From: Mermis nigrescens
Lineage: Eukaryota; Nematoda; Enoplea; Mermithida; Mermithidae
Direction: 5' to 3'
Length of the DNA stretch: 64,000 bases
NCBI GenBank assembly: GCA_036768485.1
Contig: JAVLUZ010000154.1
Location: forward strand, 40,792,851 to 40,856,850
The notes below the pieces were generated by a model. It did not search any database. It saw nothing but the letters and a program-made list of their open reading frames with translations, and had not been told where the DNA came from. Both the position numbers and the translations under genes were made by a program. Of the stretch, positions 46,401 through 58,041 are shown in pieces. The first letter of the stretch is position 1; each line of letters opens with the position of its first letter.

Positions 46401-46580
46401 GACCAACATCGCCATCTTCGCGAACGAATGCAGCCGCGTTCTAGCACAACCAGCACTGAGCGTTCGTCATCGCGTCGCGATTCCGATTATCGTGACACTA
46501 GCGATTTTTCGCAACGTCGATCGGATCGCCGACCACGTTTTTTCCCAACTACGAAGCCCGATTATAAACGTCGCCATTGA
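43427..46580 (+). CDS. Retroelement-like open frame with RNase D/EXD1-like 3'-5' exonuclease domain and basic RS-rich tail
   Basis: About 1050 residues, open at the N terminus into the gap and intronless. It is split by three -1 frame breaks, near 43851-43858, 44740-44757 and 45010-45023, each at a C or T run. The first segment looks like a DEDDy exonuclease fold. VRYIQLASVQGHVFVWDI matches the strand pair after motif I, CHDPRND is motif II, IHDTLVMAQFF follows, HRLKTLASFF resembles the loop before motif III, and MLRYLALDPIISLDVY is motif III. Where motif I should give Asp-x-Glu the sequence has YYE, so activity is doubtful, as in EXD1. The middle (about 44760-45560) is unrecognised. The last third is Pro/Arg/Ser-rich and very basic, suiting RNA binding. 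There is no zinc knuckle, reverse transcriptase or integrase in view. The block is much GC-richer than its surroundings. Confidence 0.6.
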
Positions 46581-47087
46581 TTTTTCTTGACTTATAGAAC
46601 TGAACTCTGCGATCGATGCCGGAGCGGCCAGCAGTTTTGCGTCAATTTTATCGTGCCTTATCGTAAAATCTTGTTTTTCTTCTCATTGTTTTTTGTGCCT
46701 TAACATTCCTCGTGTTTTAATCTCGTCATTTTATCTCGTCTTATAATCTCGTTGATTGGTATCTCGTTTTAATTCCATTTTTGCTCACATATTTTCGGCC
46801 TTATCTAAAATTTTATCTAAAAACTACTTAAATTTTATCTTTTATCTTTCAGCTTCCGTTCTCAACACTACTTGACAGAGGCTCAGTCATGGCTTCAGCC
46901 GCCATACTTTTCATTCAAATTTTTATTCCCCCTATCCACAGGGAATGGGCCCAAAAATTCTATTTGACTTCGAAATGTCAAGTTGACATCCGTCAACAAT
47001 TTTTACTCAATTTTTGGTCATTTTTCTCTTTCCTCCAATTAAAAAATTCGGCTCGTGATCCGAATTTTTTCCCGGTGAGGGGAGGAG
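46581..47087 (+). other. 3' non-coding tract ending in a polypurine run
   Basis: Pyrimidine-rich sequence with a repeated ATCTCGTYTTA motif at about 46718-46770. It ends in GTGAGGGGAGGAG (47075-47087) directly before TGTAGATGG. A purine run adjacent to a TG-starting repeat is the plus-strand priming layout of LTR retrotransposons. Confidence 0.4.
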
Positions 47088-47822
47088 TGTAGATGGTGTA
47101 TCTACACGCGTTTCGCGTTATCGAGCGGAACGCCGTTGACCGCATCGTTTTTGGCCCAATATTCGCCTAATTATCTTTCCCGGCGTTTCCAGCCGAAGGA
47201 GGCGAACTTTCGCTATTTAACCACCCACCTTTAGCCATGGCGCTTGGACGCGAAAGTCCCTACGCGCCCATTGGTCCATTGGCAAATCACGTACATACCC
47301 GTGAGGTATGCTATGTGAGCCATCTTGTGGATATTACTATACGACCCCTTCTTTTATCATTAAAAACATAGGCGACATGACCGCTAATCAGGTTAAGCCT
47401 GTGTTGAGATCGGAACGCCCCTTGACTCCGCCTACGTGCGAATCTTTTTCGTTATAAGCATATTATTGATTTGAAGATATACTGTAATTAATTTAGTAGA
47501 GAAAATCATTATAAGATTCTCTTGGCCGTTTTCGACGCTTGTATAGCAGCGCTCGTCTTTTTGTTTTATTCCTTTCTTTTCGTCGTATCCAGCCGTTCAA
47601 TTTTGTTGTTTTTTCTTGTACATAAACGTAGCATTATTACCTGCCTTGAAGTGCATTATACTGCAGGCAGAAGGAACGGTTTGGACGGCCCGGCTTTTCG
47701 ACGATTTCATAAAATATTTTATTTCGTCGTAAAATTCAAGGTGATCACATTTTACTATTTTTCGTCTTTTCTAGAAAGAATCTATTCAAGTTTCGGAACC
47801 AAAAATCATAAGAGTTATTACA
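47088..47822 (+). mobile_element. Candidate 3' LTR
   Basis: Starts TGTAGATGG after the polypurine run and contains TATTTAA (47214-47220) and an ATTAAA (47359-47364) in TATA-box and polyadenylation order. It may end at ATTACA (47817-47822). The first 20 bases form a hairpin (GTGTAGAT / ATCTACAC, 47087-47107). No matching 5' LTR is in the window, because the sequence left of the gap is unrelated, so both ends are provisional. Confidence 0.4.
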
Positions 47823-48324
47823 TAATTTTTACGTAAAATGACTGCCCGGGCTAGAGCTCTTAGTTGTTGTATTCAATATGTATTGTGCTATTGGAACCAA
47901 AATTGAAAGTTAAAGAAACGCCATAAGTACACTGGCTATAACATCATTTCAGGCTTTCGCGAATTTCATATTTTAGGTCCTGAATAGGTCAACTGACCTA
48001 AGGGTTAATTTCCGGGGTTGCTTACGTACTGCTGTGTAGGATTGTTAGAGCGTAGGTACCTAATTCTCCCTAGGTACGGACAAATCTAGGTCCGAGGAGT
48101 TTTAGGGTATTAAGTACTTTGAGGGTCAACGGGTGACACCGGGCGTACTGCCTTAACATCCTGACCAGCGCTAAGAGTAGCCAGGTACTTAAGTAATTCC
48201 CGAAGGTAATTATTTGGGTTGTTTGGGTTTGTGTTTGTGGGTTTGGTAACTATAGGGGCGGCATGCTGCCCGTTTAGCTATCGGTACCTACCTTCACAAC
48301 TCCCATCAACCCTTTTAATTTACA
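47823..48324. other. Unassigned sequence between the LTR-like region and copy 2
   Basis: No coding potential seen. Contains repeated GTAGGTACC/CTAGGTACG-type words around 48050-48085. It has no counterpart elsewhere in the window except a weak reverse-complement resemblance to 16990-17060. Confidence 0.35.
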
Positions 48325-48749
48325 CGATTGATTAGCGGACACAATCCTTTACGGGCATGCTAGTGTACCCACATTTGGTCTGTTTCAAGTCAACTTACGC
48401 GTTTGCTACTGTTTAAAACCAACAATTCTTTAAATTGTCTCGGATGCATCGATGCTTGCTATTTCATTCAATTGGCTTATAAAAACTTTTAGTTTACTCA
48501 ATATCATTTGCCATACCTACTGCATAGCTGTTTTTTCAATCATTTTTATGGTTAAATATTTATTTTAATCTGTCGGCCGCAAAATATACTTCGTTTTTTT
48601 GCGTTGCTTAGGAGAAAGTGATTTTTAGCAGATTTTTTGCGACTTTGGGTAGCTTTTTCCTAGTCCCCTCCTTTCACATCCTTAATAATCCACAATTCCA
48701 GGTATATTCACCTTTTTTGTTCCATCGGAGCATTTTTTTCTTTGCTAGT
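48325..48749 (+). mobile_element. Right half of the foldback module (truncated copy D)
   Basis: Matches 24095-24517 and ends CTTTGCTAG followed by T. The left arm and the whole 2.1-kb body are absent. The start of this fragment is the point where homology between the two HACD3 copies begins. Confidence 0.65.
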
Positions 48750-49373
48750 GAAAAATACACGCAATATCGTTACATAATACCCGCAATGGGTACGCGGCAA
48801 AATGAGCTGTATAATAGAGTAAGTAGATACTAGTACCCATCTATGTAGCATGAAATAATCTCCATTCATTTTTGCTTAGGCGGAAAACTGAAAATGTATA
48901 AAATTATGTGTGAATCGTTTCCTACTTCTCATAAATTTGCTTTTCCTCGAGCTTGAAAAAATATATTGGAAACAATTGCAAAATAGACAAATGAGTCGTT
49001 CCACGGATTTACAAAAAGTTTAACAGCTGATTGACTAAGCTAACAAGCACTGCATTCTGAAGCATAGATGCATTTTTGTACAGAAGCTGGAATCCCAGAA
49101 ATAAAATAGATTCAAATCCAAATTTTTAATTTTATATCAATTTCATCTTATAGTTCAGAAGTATTTATTATTTTCAATAACATTCATAAACGATAAAAAT
49201 AGAGCGAAGTTGCAGTATACGACAAATAAAGCAACAGAAATCGGTTTACTGTATAATCATTACACGTTTACGCATCAACCTAAATAAAAACATTTATCCG
49301 TTACTGGTACCACATTTGTTCAATCAAGAAAAAAACATAAATTAATAGAAATTTTAATGTATTGAGAAAATGA

Positions 49374-49444
49374 TTCACGTCCTTTTTCTTTAGATAATTT
49401 CTTCAACCGTTGTTGTCTCATGTGTGACACGAGCAGGGCTATGC
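49374..49444 (-). pseudogene. HACD3: HACD3 copy 2 exon 10 with one-base deletion
   Basis: Acceptor TTTCTAG and the RQQRLKKLSK reading are kept. The run that reads CTAAAAAGAAAAGG in copy 1 is one base shorter (CTAAAGAAAAAGG), changing the end to KEKGRES and on, and losing the dilysine ER signal. Confidence 0.75.
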
Positions 49445-50296
49445 CTAGAAATGGAAAAATATTAATAATAGCACACAATCAATAAATACTTTCAACCGTT
49501 GATGAGCAGCATGACAAATCTGGGGTCAAGAATTGAACTTTTGGGCCAAAATGACCTCAAAAGATGGTATAAACGCTAAAATAGCGTTAAAACTAGGTTA
49601 TTACACGGTTTTCGATCAATTTGAAGCACTTTTGAAGAAAATCTCCAATTTTCATCCGCTTTTGGCCTTCTTGTTGCCTCATTTTTCCAAGAAAATTTCT
49701 CCCAGTTTTCAAATCTAGGGGCTATAGGACTCCCGACCCCCGTGCATGTCTGGTCAAGTAACCATACATGGGCGAGGGGGTACGTCTTCGAAACCCCTCC
49801 CGAGAATCCGGTACATCCCCCAAAATCAATAGACCTTCCAAAATTGAATTTTTGACATGTTCTTTTTTGAATTTTAGCCAGTTTTACACCACTCAGGCCC
49901 AACAATTCGGGTACTGCCCATGTTTGGTGGCAACTTTAAAGTGGTAGGGTTTCATCTGTGATATCATTTCAGAGGGGGTTTGACTTCAAGACGACATTCC
50001 GAGGATCATTCTTGTGCCACAATAACGAAAGGCTTTTAAGGATTTTGATATAAATTACATTACATAAAATATGCCGCAAACTTAAGCAGATAGATAACTT
50101 TTCTAAACTCAACCTTTCACAAAACAAATAAGGTCGAGGTTAAGCGGATTATCGTGAAGAAGTAAGCTTTTTGACTTATAAACTAAGAAGAACTTTCAAA
50201 ACTCTGAACAAAATATTAAATAAGGTTATGGTTGTAAAATTCTTTAAGATTACATAAATATATCAAAAACATTTTAATGCTTTTTTTCAGAAAGAC

Positions 50297-50524
50297 CATA
50301 GGTGGACGGCACCGAAGGTCTGGGGGTGCAAGATTTTTTCGAAGGTCAAAAAATGGTCTTAAAAATGGTGGCATGGCGAAAAACACCATTTTTCAACGTT
50401 TCTCATCGAGCACTATCCATTGGCATCAAAAACTTACGAAAAAAACAAAAAATTTGAAAAAATTGAATTTGGGGGTATTTTGGTTGTTGACGTGCAACCT
50501 CAGACCTCCCAAGCCCAGGTATGG
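50297..50524 (+). mobile_element. M1-family MITE, copy 2 counterpart of 26028
   Basis: Same site and orientation as in copy 1, with slightly diverged ends (CAAGCCCAGGTATG). Confidence 0.65.
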
Positions 50525-51518
50525 AAAAGAACCTTTAGGTTAAAAACAATTATAAAACTTCAGTAACCAATGGCGAGTATTATAATTCATTTTTCATAAG
50601 CATTTAAGATTAAATACAAAATACATGGCGAAGAAACTCAAACACTTAAATTTGTTCAGCCTATGTTAAAACACAGGACGCCGTCGTATGTTTTGCGCTA
50701 CTATGTTAAAAACGTATGACGAGACTTTTATGGGGTATGCTGTCCCTTAGCAAAAGTAAGGACTGTCGAGCATATAAACATGGACAAAGGCCATTCCTCC
50801 ATTGATAACGGCCACCCAATTTTTCGGTTGGTTTTCCTTCGGCTAAAAAGATTTTTTGATTAATTGATCAGCTGCTTATTGGTAAATTCGTCAATTGCTG
50901 GTTGTTTGATTGGTTATTGATCATTGGTTGAATAGTCGTTTGTTGACTGTTAATTGATTACTTGATTGTCAAACGATTTTCACGTATTTTCCTAGATTCT
51001 GGGGCTATACTTAGTAAGGAAACGGGGGAGGGCGGCCGCCCCCTTCTTGGCCGGAAAAATTTATGAAAGGTACATAAGATAATGCATGGAAAGATGGAAA
51101 ATCGCAGCCTTTTTGTCGCAAAAATCTTCAGATTTTCGGCGCTTCGCGCCGGGTGTGAAGTATTGTCCAATTTCGGCCCAAGCGCTAGACCAAAAATGAC
51201 ACTTTTACAGCCTTTTGAAGGAGAAATTTTTTTTGAAAAAGTTCAAATTTTACAATCTTAATGGATAGAGAGAGCATGTCGAAAAATGCGGTTTTGCTAG
51301 CTATTCCGACAAGTTTTCCAAGTTTCCGAGATATAGAGACCAATTTACGTTAGTTCCGCCCCCATCCTTGGGCGGATCCTGATACGAGCCTGCTCAGATT
51401 CTATTCTTTTTCCAGCGGAGTGACAGATTTTACAGTCATTTTTGGAGTATTTCGCTTATTGTTCTTCGATTTGTATGACATTACAAAATTTTCTATTGAT
51501 ACGGTCAGGTCTTCCCAT

Positions 51519-51959
51519 CACGGTTTTTTTGTATTCGCAAAGATTTTTCCCGATGTACAAAGACTTTGGGGACTGTCTTTGTACATGTACAAAGATTTTT
51601 AAGAAGACAAAAACTGTAAAAAGGTGTAAAATTCCTTCAAATTTTCGGCGCTTAGCGCCGAAATGAATAATTGTCTTTCTTATGTATCTTTATAATGGCA
51701 GAATTTGCATTTAGAATGAAAAAATGTCACATTTTTCGGCGCTTCGCCGTTTTGAGGGAATTTGTAGTAATTTATGCGTCAGAAACCCAGAAACTAGCTA
51801 AAACACACGACCGAAGGTCGAAAAATCCTCTTTATCACAATAAAATTGCTACTGTACCATATTATTGCGCACAAAAATTTGTATATACAAAATGTGTACA
51901 AAGACTTTTGGGGATCATCTTTGTACATATACAAAGGGACCTTGTACAAAATACACTGC
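51519..51959 (-). mobile_element. M2-family repeat, copy 2 counterpart of 27203
   Basis: CACGGTTTTTTTGTATTCG to TTGTACAAAATACACTGC. TTTGTACATGTACAAAG is perfect here. Confidence 0.63.
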
Positions 51960-52567
51960 TTCCATTGATACTGGGTTGAATAAAGTGGTACGGTTTGTCC
52001 ATGTATGCTGTCGAGTCTTCAAATTTCTAGACGAGAACAGTAGTGGTAAACAAATTGTCTGATAAGGAAAAATTGGTCCTTAAAAACTTAAGTATCCGTG
52101 CGTACAGCAGAAAAAGTGATAAATTTTTAACTTCAATTCAGCAATACAATGTGAAAATTAATATTGATGAATAAAAACAATCGTAGATATTAAGCACAGG
52201 AAAAATTGAAGCAAAATTTATAAAATTTTCCAAACTTAACTTTAGCAATGCGTAAATAAACATTCGTCAGTTTATTAAAGAAAGATATAGAATGCCATTT
52301 GCATATATTTTACAAGGAGACAAAATCCCAAAATTTTTCATTGCCGGCATTATCGCTGAAGAGAAGCTTAAAACTTTTCAAAAATTTTCTTTATAAATTT
52401 CCATCAAGTTCAAAAGCTATGCATCCCTTATATAATTTAGAAATCGTAGAATATGCGTTTTCATTTTTTACTGTAAAAAAATTATAAGAAAATAAGATCA
52501 CATCGCATTTCCGAATTTAACTCGTTCATCAAACCAGCGCACGTAACATGGAACAGGAATAATTTAC

Positions 52568-52702
52568 CCGGTAGAAAAACGAATAATAAATATAATTTGA
52601 GTATGGAGGGGAAATCGAATGCCATATTAAACCGATTGGGCAGTTGATTGGAATATCGTTGGGTTTCTTCATAATACGGCATTGCTCTCAAAATAATTAC
52701 AC
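52568..52702 (-). CDS. HACD3: HACD3 copy 2 exon 9
   Basis: 135 bases, same reading as copy 1 from VIILRAMPYYEETQRY to FVFLPG; splice signals intact. Confidence 0.83.
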
Positions 52703-52799
52703 CTAAAAAACGACGGATTGACAAAAAACGACAATGGAATATTTGTTACTAAATTAAACGATTTAATATGATGATTTAAAACAAATCGTTCTAAGCGAG

Positions 52800-53240
52800 C
52801 ATAGGTGGGCAAAGTAGGCGTGATCTGCATACCTGGACGTGGGGAGTTTAAGGGTATGCACCATACGTGGGCAGCAAGAAAATTCTGAGGAGGAGTGCAC
52901 GATCTTTCGAAGGTAAAAAAATTGCTTCAAAAATGGTGGTGTGGCGGAAAAACAACATTTTTCGACGTTTCTCATCGGGCACTATCCATTGGCATCAAAA
53001 AATTGCGAAAAAAACGAAAAAATGTTTAAAAATATAATTCTGGGGGTATTTTGATTTCTGGGGAGAGTATCTTGGTTTCTCGGGTGATGCATACCCCAAA
53101 CTCCCCCTCACGCCCAGGTGTGGTATGCAACCCCCAGAAACCAAAATACCCCCAGAATTCAATTTGTGAAATTTTTTTTGTTTTTTCGCAATTTTTGAGC
53201 ACCCCCAGAACTTTGGTGGCGCCCACTTATGGTGGCCTGG
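52800..53240 (+). mobile_element. Compound M1 insertion, copy 2 counterpart of 28495
   Basis: Forward fragment, forward copy and inverted half-copy in the same order as in copy 1. Confidence 0.58.
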
Positions 53241-53335
53241 CCAGAAAGCGGAGGGGGGGTGGAATTCAAAAGAGTGCATAAATAGTAAACATAATATGTC
53301 ATATTTCAGAACATGCGGTTTGACAAGATAATATA

Positions 53336-54372
53336 CAGGGTGTTTCAAAAATACCGGTACCGCACTTAAAATAGGATACTACAGGGTATATTCAAAATCA
53401 GAGGATGAGGAGACTGAGTGTAGTTAAATGTTCGTTTGCTTATCTGGTAAAATTGTATTACATGAGAAGTAAGTATCCTGAATCCAGAGCTTTTCTCATA
53501 AACCTGCATTTTGGCACGTAAAATTTTTTTAAAGATTTTTGCAAAATGATGGAAACTACAATTTGTAGAAAAATTTGAAGATACATTTGTGTGCAAAATG
53601 CAGAAAAAGGGTTTTAAACACTTGAAAAAGCAAATTTGGGTGCCCGGAAACGCCTTTCAATTAAAATCAATGACTTAATTGATCAGTTTGGCTACTGTTT
53701 TAAAACTGACTTTCAAAGCTTGATAGAGGCCATTGTGAGTCCCACTTACTGTAAAATTACAGCAAAACTTTTCGAGTTATGCTGAATAAAATTCATGTTT
53801 CTTTTTCATGTTATTTTCTCCAACCGCTGAAAATTAAAACAGTCTGAATGTATGGTTGGTTACCACACATGGGCGTAAAGGGGGTTTGGGGGGTATGCAC
53901 CCCCTGAAGTTGAAATACCCCCCCCCAGAAAAATTTTTTTTGCTTTTTTTAGCAATTTTTTGATGCCATTGGATAGAGCTTGATGAGAAACGTCGAAAAA
54001 TGGTGTTTTTTTCGCCGTACCACCATTTTTAAGGCCATTTTCGACCTTTAAAAATTTTTTCACCCCCCCCCCCAGAAATTTTTTCACCCCCCCCAGAATT
54101 TTGGTGCTGCCCACCTATGTTGGTTACTATATTATTAGCGATCATCACCATTTTGATAGAAATTTATGAAAAAAGTTTTTTCGCCAGAACTCAAAGCATG
54201 TAGCTTCATGAAAAAATCCTTAAATTGAGCAGAAATCTTTTTACACATTATAAGTTTATCAGGCAAACAAGCAAATGTTGAACTACGCCCATGCAAATTT
54301 TCATTTGCTAAGTTTGAGTGTACGTTGCGGTATACCCTTTTAGTGCGGTACCGTTTTTTATGAAACGCCCTG
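53336..54372. mobile_element. TIR transposon, 1.04 kb, specific to copy 2, with a nested M1 MITE
   Basis: Termini CAGGGTGTTTCAAAAATACC and TTTTTTATGAAACGCCCTG continue inward as GGTACCGCACTTAAAA / TTTTAGTGCGGTACC, about 36 bases of inverted repeat. Flanked by TATA on both sides; copy 1 at 29030-29045 shows the unoccupied site. No transposase frame. 53863-54119 is an inverted M1 MITE inserted inside it, which orders the two events. Confidence 0.8.
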
Positions 54373-55134
54373 TATATCGATATTGTTATCTACATATATA
54401 CTTGATCGTATTAAAATGTCATTTTTGAGGTCCGAAGGTAAATGAATCCGAATATAAAATTTATTTCTCCGAAAAATGCCGATTTAAGCAATGTATTGAG
54501 CGAATAAATTATTTGTTATGTGACAAACAACTGAGAAAAAGTTCATATGGAAAAACTAACGCTTTTGCAGTAAACTAAGCAGGTTTACTGGTCTTTTAAT
54601 TAACTGAGCTCAGTAACGGATCTAGGATTTTCTGATAGGGGGCGAAATCCCCAATTTCCCCAACAGTGTCATAAATTGTTCAAAACATCCGTCCATTATG
54701 CTTAAAGTAGCGGTTTTTGCCGTCTACAGAATCATTTGTGATCCGAAAAAAGTGAAAAAAATTCAAGTTTTCTACAAAACGCGCAAAATTTGTGCAAAAA
54801 TCGGAACAGCGCCGGAAAATACTCCAGAAATCATTGTAAGAATTAAAAAAAACCCTTGTTTCGTACATAGACTACTGTTTCGACACAAAAATATGGTTTT
54901 TAAGGCGCCAAGAAAGTCAGTGAACGTCATCGAAAAATTCTTAAGAACTATGATAAAAAATGGCTGAAATTATCGAATAATTCATATTCTCAATTGCGCC
55001 CAACTATTTTTTTAGGTCAGGGGAGCGCCCCCACCACCCCTTCTAAATCCGCGCATGACTGAGCTGTATATTTTCAACATAAAATCAAAATTTTTCAAGC
55101 AGCAACTTATGTTCCGCCTAAATCGCCTGACAAA

Positions 55135-55396
55135 CATAGGTGTGCGTCACCAAAATTCTGGGGTTCAAGATTTTTCGACGGTAAAAAATGGCCTTAAAAA
55201 TTGTGGTATGGCGAAAAAACACAATTTGTCAACGTTTCTAATCGAGCACTATCCATTGGCATCAAAAAATTGCGAAAAAGACAAAAAAATTCAAAATCGA
55301 ATTCTGGGGAGTATTTTGGTTTCTGAGGGGGGGGTGGGGTATTTTGGTTTCGCAGGAGGCTGCTTACCCCGCAACCCCACCTCACGCCCAGGTGTG
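55135..55396 (+). mobile_element. M1-family MITE, copy 2 counterpart of 29779
   Basis: CATAGGTGTGCGTCACC to CACGCCCAGGTGTG, same position relative to the gene as in copy 1. Confidence 0.66.
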
Positions 55397-55756
55397 CTGA
55401 CAATACCCGGTTTTTCAAAATCTGAGCGAAAGGTAATTAACAATTACTCTCACCAATCCTTATGCCCTTGTGTGTACCTAAGTGAGACAAAAATTTTGAA
55501 CGCAATAGAGGCTTAGCTAAGCAATTGATGTTTCTGTGGTATACGCTTATGGTCTTTGTTTGAGTCCAATAGATCAATAAGGCGACCATTGATTTACAAA
55601 ACGTGTATTGCAATATCATAAGGTCAGCCTTTTTCTGCTTTGTACGATCAAATGGTCGAAAGAAAAATACATATAAAGGGTCCAGGTAGAATGCCTCATA
55701 TTAACCCCCCAGTGAGAATATTTGAATAAAACGATAAATAATAAATGGAGTAGAAT

Positions 55757-56195
55757 CAGTGTTTTTTTTGTACAAGGACTGTTTGTACATGTACAAAGAT
55801 GGTCCCCAAAAGTCTTTGTACATTTTGTACATGCAAATTTTGCGTACTATAATATGATACAGTAGCGATTTTAGTGTGGCAAAACAGTATTTTTAGATCT
55901 TTGGTAGTGTTTTTAGCTGATTTGTGTGTTTCTGACGCCAAAAATTGCTTAAAATTGTCTCAAATGGCGCGAAGCGCCGAAAAATTTTGACATTTGTCCA
56001 TTCTAAATGCAAATTCTGCCACTTCAAACATAGGACAAACAATTACTCATTTCGGCTAGAAGCGCCGAAAATTCTAAGGAATTTGACACCTTTTTACAGT
56101 TTTCGTCCTCCCAAAAATCTTTGTACATGTACAAAGACGGTCCTGAAAAGTTTTTGTACATCGGGAAAAATCTTTGCCCAATACAAAAAAACCGT
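55757..56195 (+). mobile_element. M2-family repeat, copy 2 counterpart of 30408
   Basis: CAGTGTTTTTTTTGTACAAG to ATACAAAAAAACCGTG. One GGCGCGAAGCGCCG hairpin is perfect here although damaged in copy 1. Confidence 0.63.
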
Positions 56196-56488
56196 GAGTA
56201 GAATAACTTCGAATGAAGTAAAAAATAAAATAAATGCATGATCGTCTCATGGTTGATCGCGTCCGCATTTACCAGGATTAGTTAGGCCTACGCAGAACTC
56301 CAAGACATTAAGCGAATGAAAGCTCATCACTTCTTTGAATTTTGACAAAATCGAATATTTCAATTTTTAAAAAGCGGAGTCAATTCACCTGGTTTTGCAA
56401 TCAAATCTTGAGCATTTTTTCGATAATTATTCGACAAACCGAAAGTCCTTTATTTAATGAATACAAAAATGTAAAATATGCGGCCCAC

Positions 56489-56725
56489 CATAGATGGGCG
56501 GCACCAAACTCTGGGGGGTGCAAGATTTTTTCAAAGGTCAAAAAATGGCCTTAAAAATGGTGGTATAGCGAAAAAACACCATTTTCAACGTTTCTCATCG
56601 AGCACTATCCATTGGCATCAAGAAAAAAAGGCGAAAAAACAAAAAAAATTCAAAAATTGAATTCTGGGGTGGGGGTATTTTGATATCTGGGGGGTGCATA
56701 CCCCAAAACCCTCACGCTCAGGTAC
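56489..56725 (+). mobile_element. M1-family MITE, copy 2 counterpart of 31134
   Basis: CATAGATGGGCGGCACC to CACGCTCAGGTACG, adjacent to exon 8 as in copy 1. Confidence 0.66.
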
Positions 56726-56788
56726 GCGGCCAAACCTACTCTAAAACTTCTAGGGGTAGCATATTCGTATGTATTTGTAAGTACATAC

Positions 56789-56895
56789 CTTCGCACAAGA
56801 ATCCGAGAGGATATAATATTACCCAAACGCTGTAACGAAGCCATGTTAAAAGGCCGATCCGCTTATTCAAAAGTGACGAGATGTAATAAGGATAT
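56789..56895 (-). CDS. HACD3: HACD3 copy 2 exon 8
   Basis: 107 bases encoding the catalytic LYPLGFLCEG segment, with intact splice signals. Confidence 0.83.
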
Positions 56896-57164
56896 CTATG
56901 AAATAAATTAATTATCAATCATCTGATAATAAGGTTATCAATGAGATAAATTAATCATCAAATCTGAATAATACAAAAAAAGTAAACGTTCGCTCGTATA
57001 CGATTTAGGCACTTAGCTTTTATAATATAATGAATCTAAAAATTACTACTATGCATCTTGCACAATAGGGCTTCTTCAAAAAATAATTCTCCTCAAAAAG
57101 GATCATTAATTATAGTAAGCACAGCAAAAGCTTTTTATGAATGCGCGACTAAACAAGTGAATTA

Positions 57165-57586
57165 CAGTCGGCGCTCTTTATAGTGGACGCCAGGGAGCCT
57201 TTAGCGATCGTCCATTATAACGGGGTTTTTTAACAACTACTTTTTTAACTCATTATGAACGCGTGTGATACAATGACATTTACTTGTGAGAACGTACTGC
57301 ATAATTAGGGTAAAAAGAAAACATAAGTGTTCAACAAAGTATTTCTTAATGAAATCAGTGATTTTAGCCTGCGTCAATGAACCAATGAATTTCTCATTCA
57401 GACAATTTTGAGCTGCTGACAACATTTCTCACTGAATTATACAGCCGTCCACTACAACGGAAGTGGCCGTCCACTATGACGAGCGATTTTTGCATACAAA
57501 CCGTATGACAGGGACGCATGAGTCGTCCACTATACACAATAATGAGCGTCCACTATAACGGGGGTTTTTCATATATGTGGTCTACT
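57165..57586. mobile_element. Small TA-target insertion specific to copy 2 (pogo/Tc1-like)
   Basis: Starts CAGTCGGCGCTCTTTATAG after TA and ends before TATAACACTC. Copy 1 reads GAATTATAACACTCAGTG across the empty site (about 32566). Multiple GTCCACTATAACG motifs lie inside. The right end lacks a clear inverted match to the left terminus, so it may be a deletion derivative. Confidence 0.6.
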
Positions 57587-57711
57587 TATAACACTCAGTG
57601 CTTGGTATGAATATTCATTTTAGGTCAAGACTCAGTATGTATTCTTTGAGCAATTCTGATATATACTCAAAATTACGGGAGATTCTTTCGTGATAAGCTG
57701 TACACATGGAC

Positions 57712-58041
57712 GTACGCAGGGGGTAGGGTGGCCGCCCCCTCCCTTAGCCCAAAAATAATTTTGAAAAGGTAAGGAAATGCATGAAAATTGGCATCTTTTT
57801 ATCTAAAAATCTCAAACATTATTTTCGTGGGCCCAAGTGTGGCCAAAAAACGTCATTTTTTATAGCTTATTAGGAGAAAATTAAATTTTTTTCAAAAAAT
57901 TTGAATTTTTATGAGCTTAACGGATAGAACATTTTCGGAAACGTCAGAAAATGCATTTTATTTGGTGCCCCGGCGGATACATCCCGAACTATATGGTCAC
58001 CAATTTTGGCCCGCTCCCCTCTTTAAAAAAATTCTGCGTAT
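57712..58041. mobile_element. M3-family MITE, copy 2 counterpart of 32693
   Basis: GTACGCAGGGGGTAGGGTGG to ATTCTGCGTATAC, same site as in copy 1. Confidence 0.53.

Noticed and set aside
45859..46590. 243-residue plus-strand frame overlapping the tail of the long frame
   Set aside because: It is the +1 shadow of the Arg/Ser-rich tail; its Arg/Pro-rich composition is explained by that.
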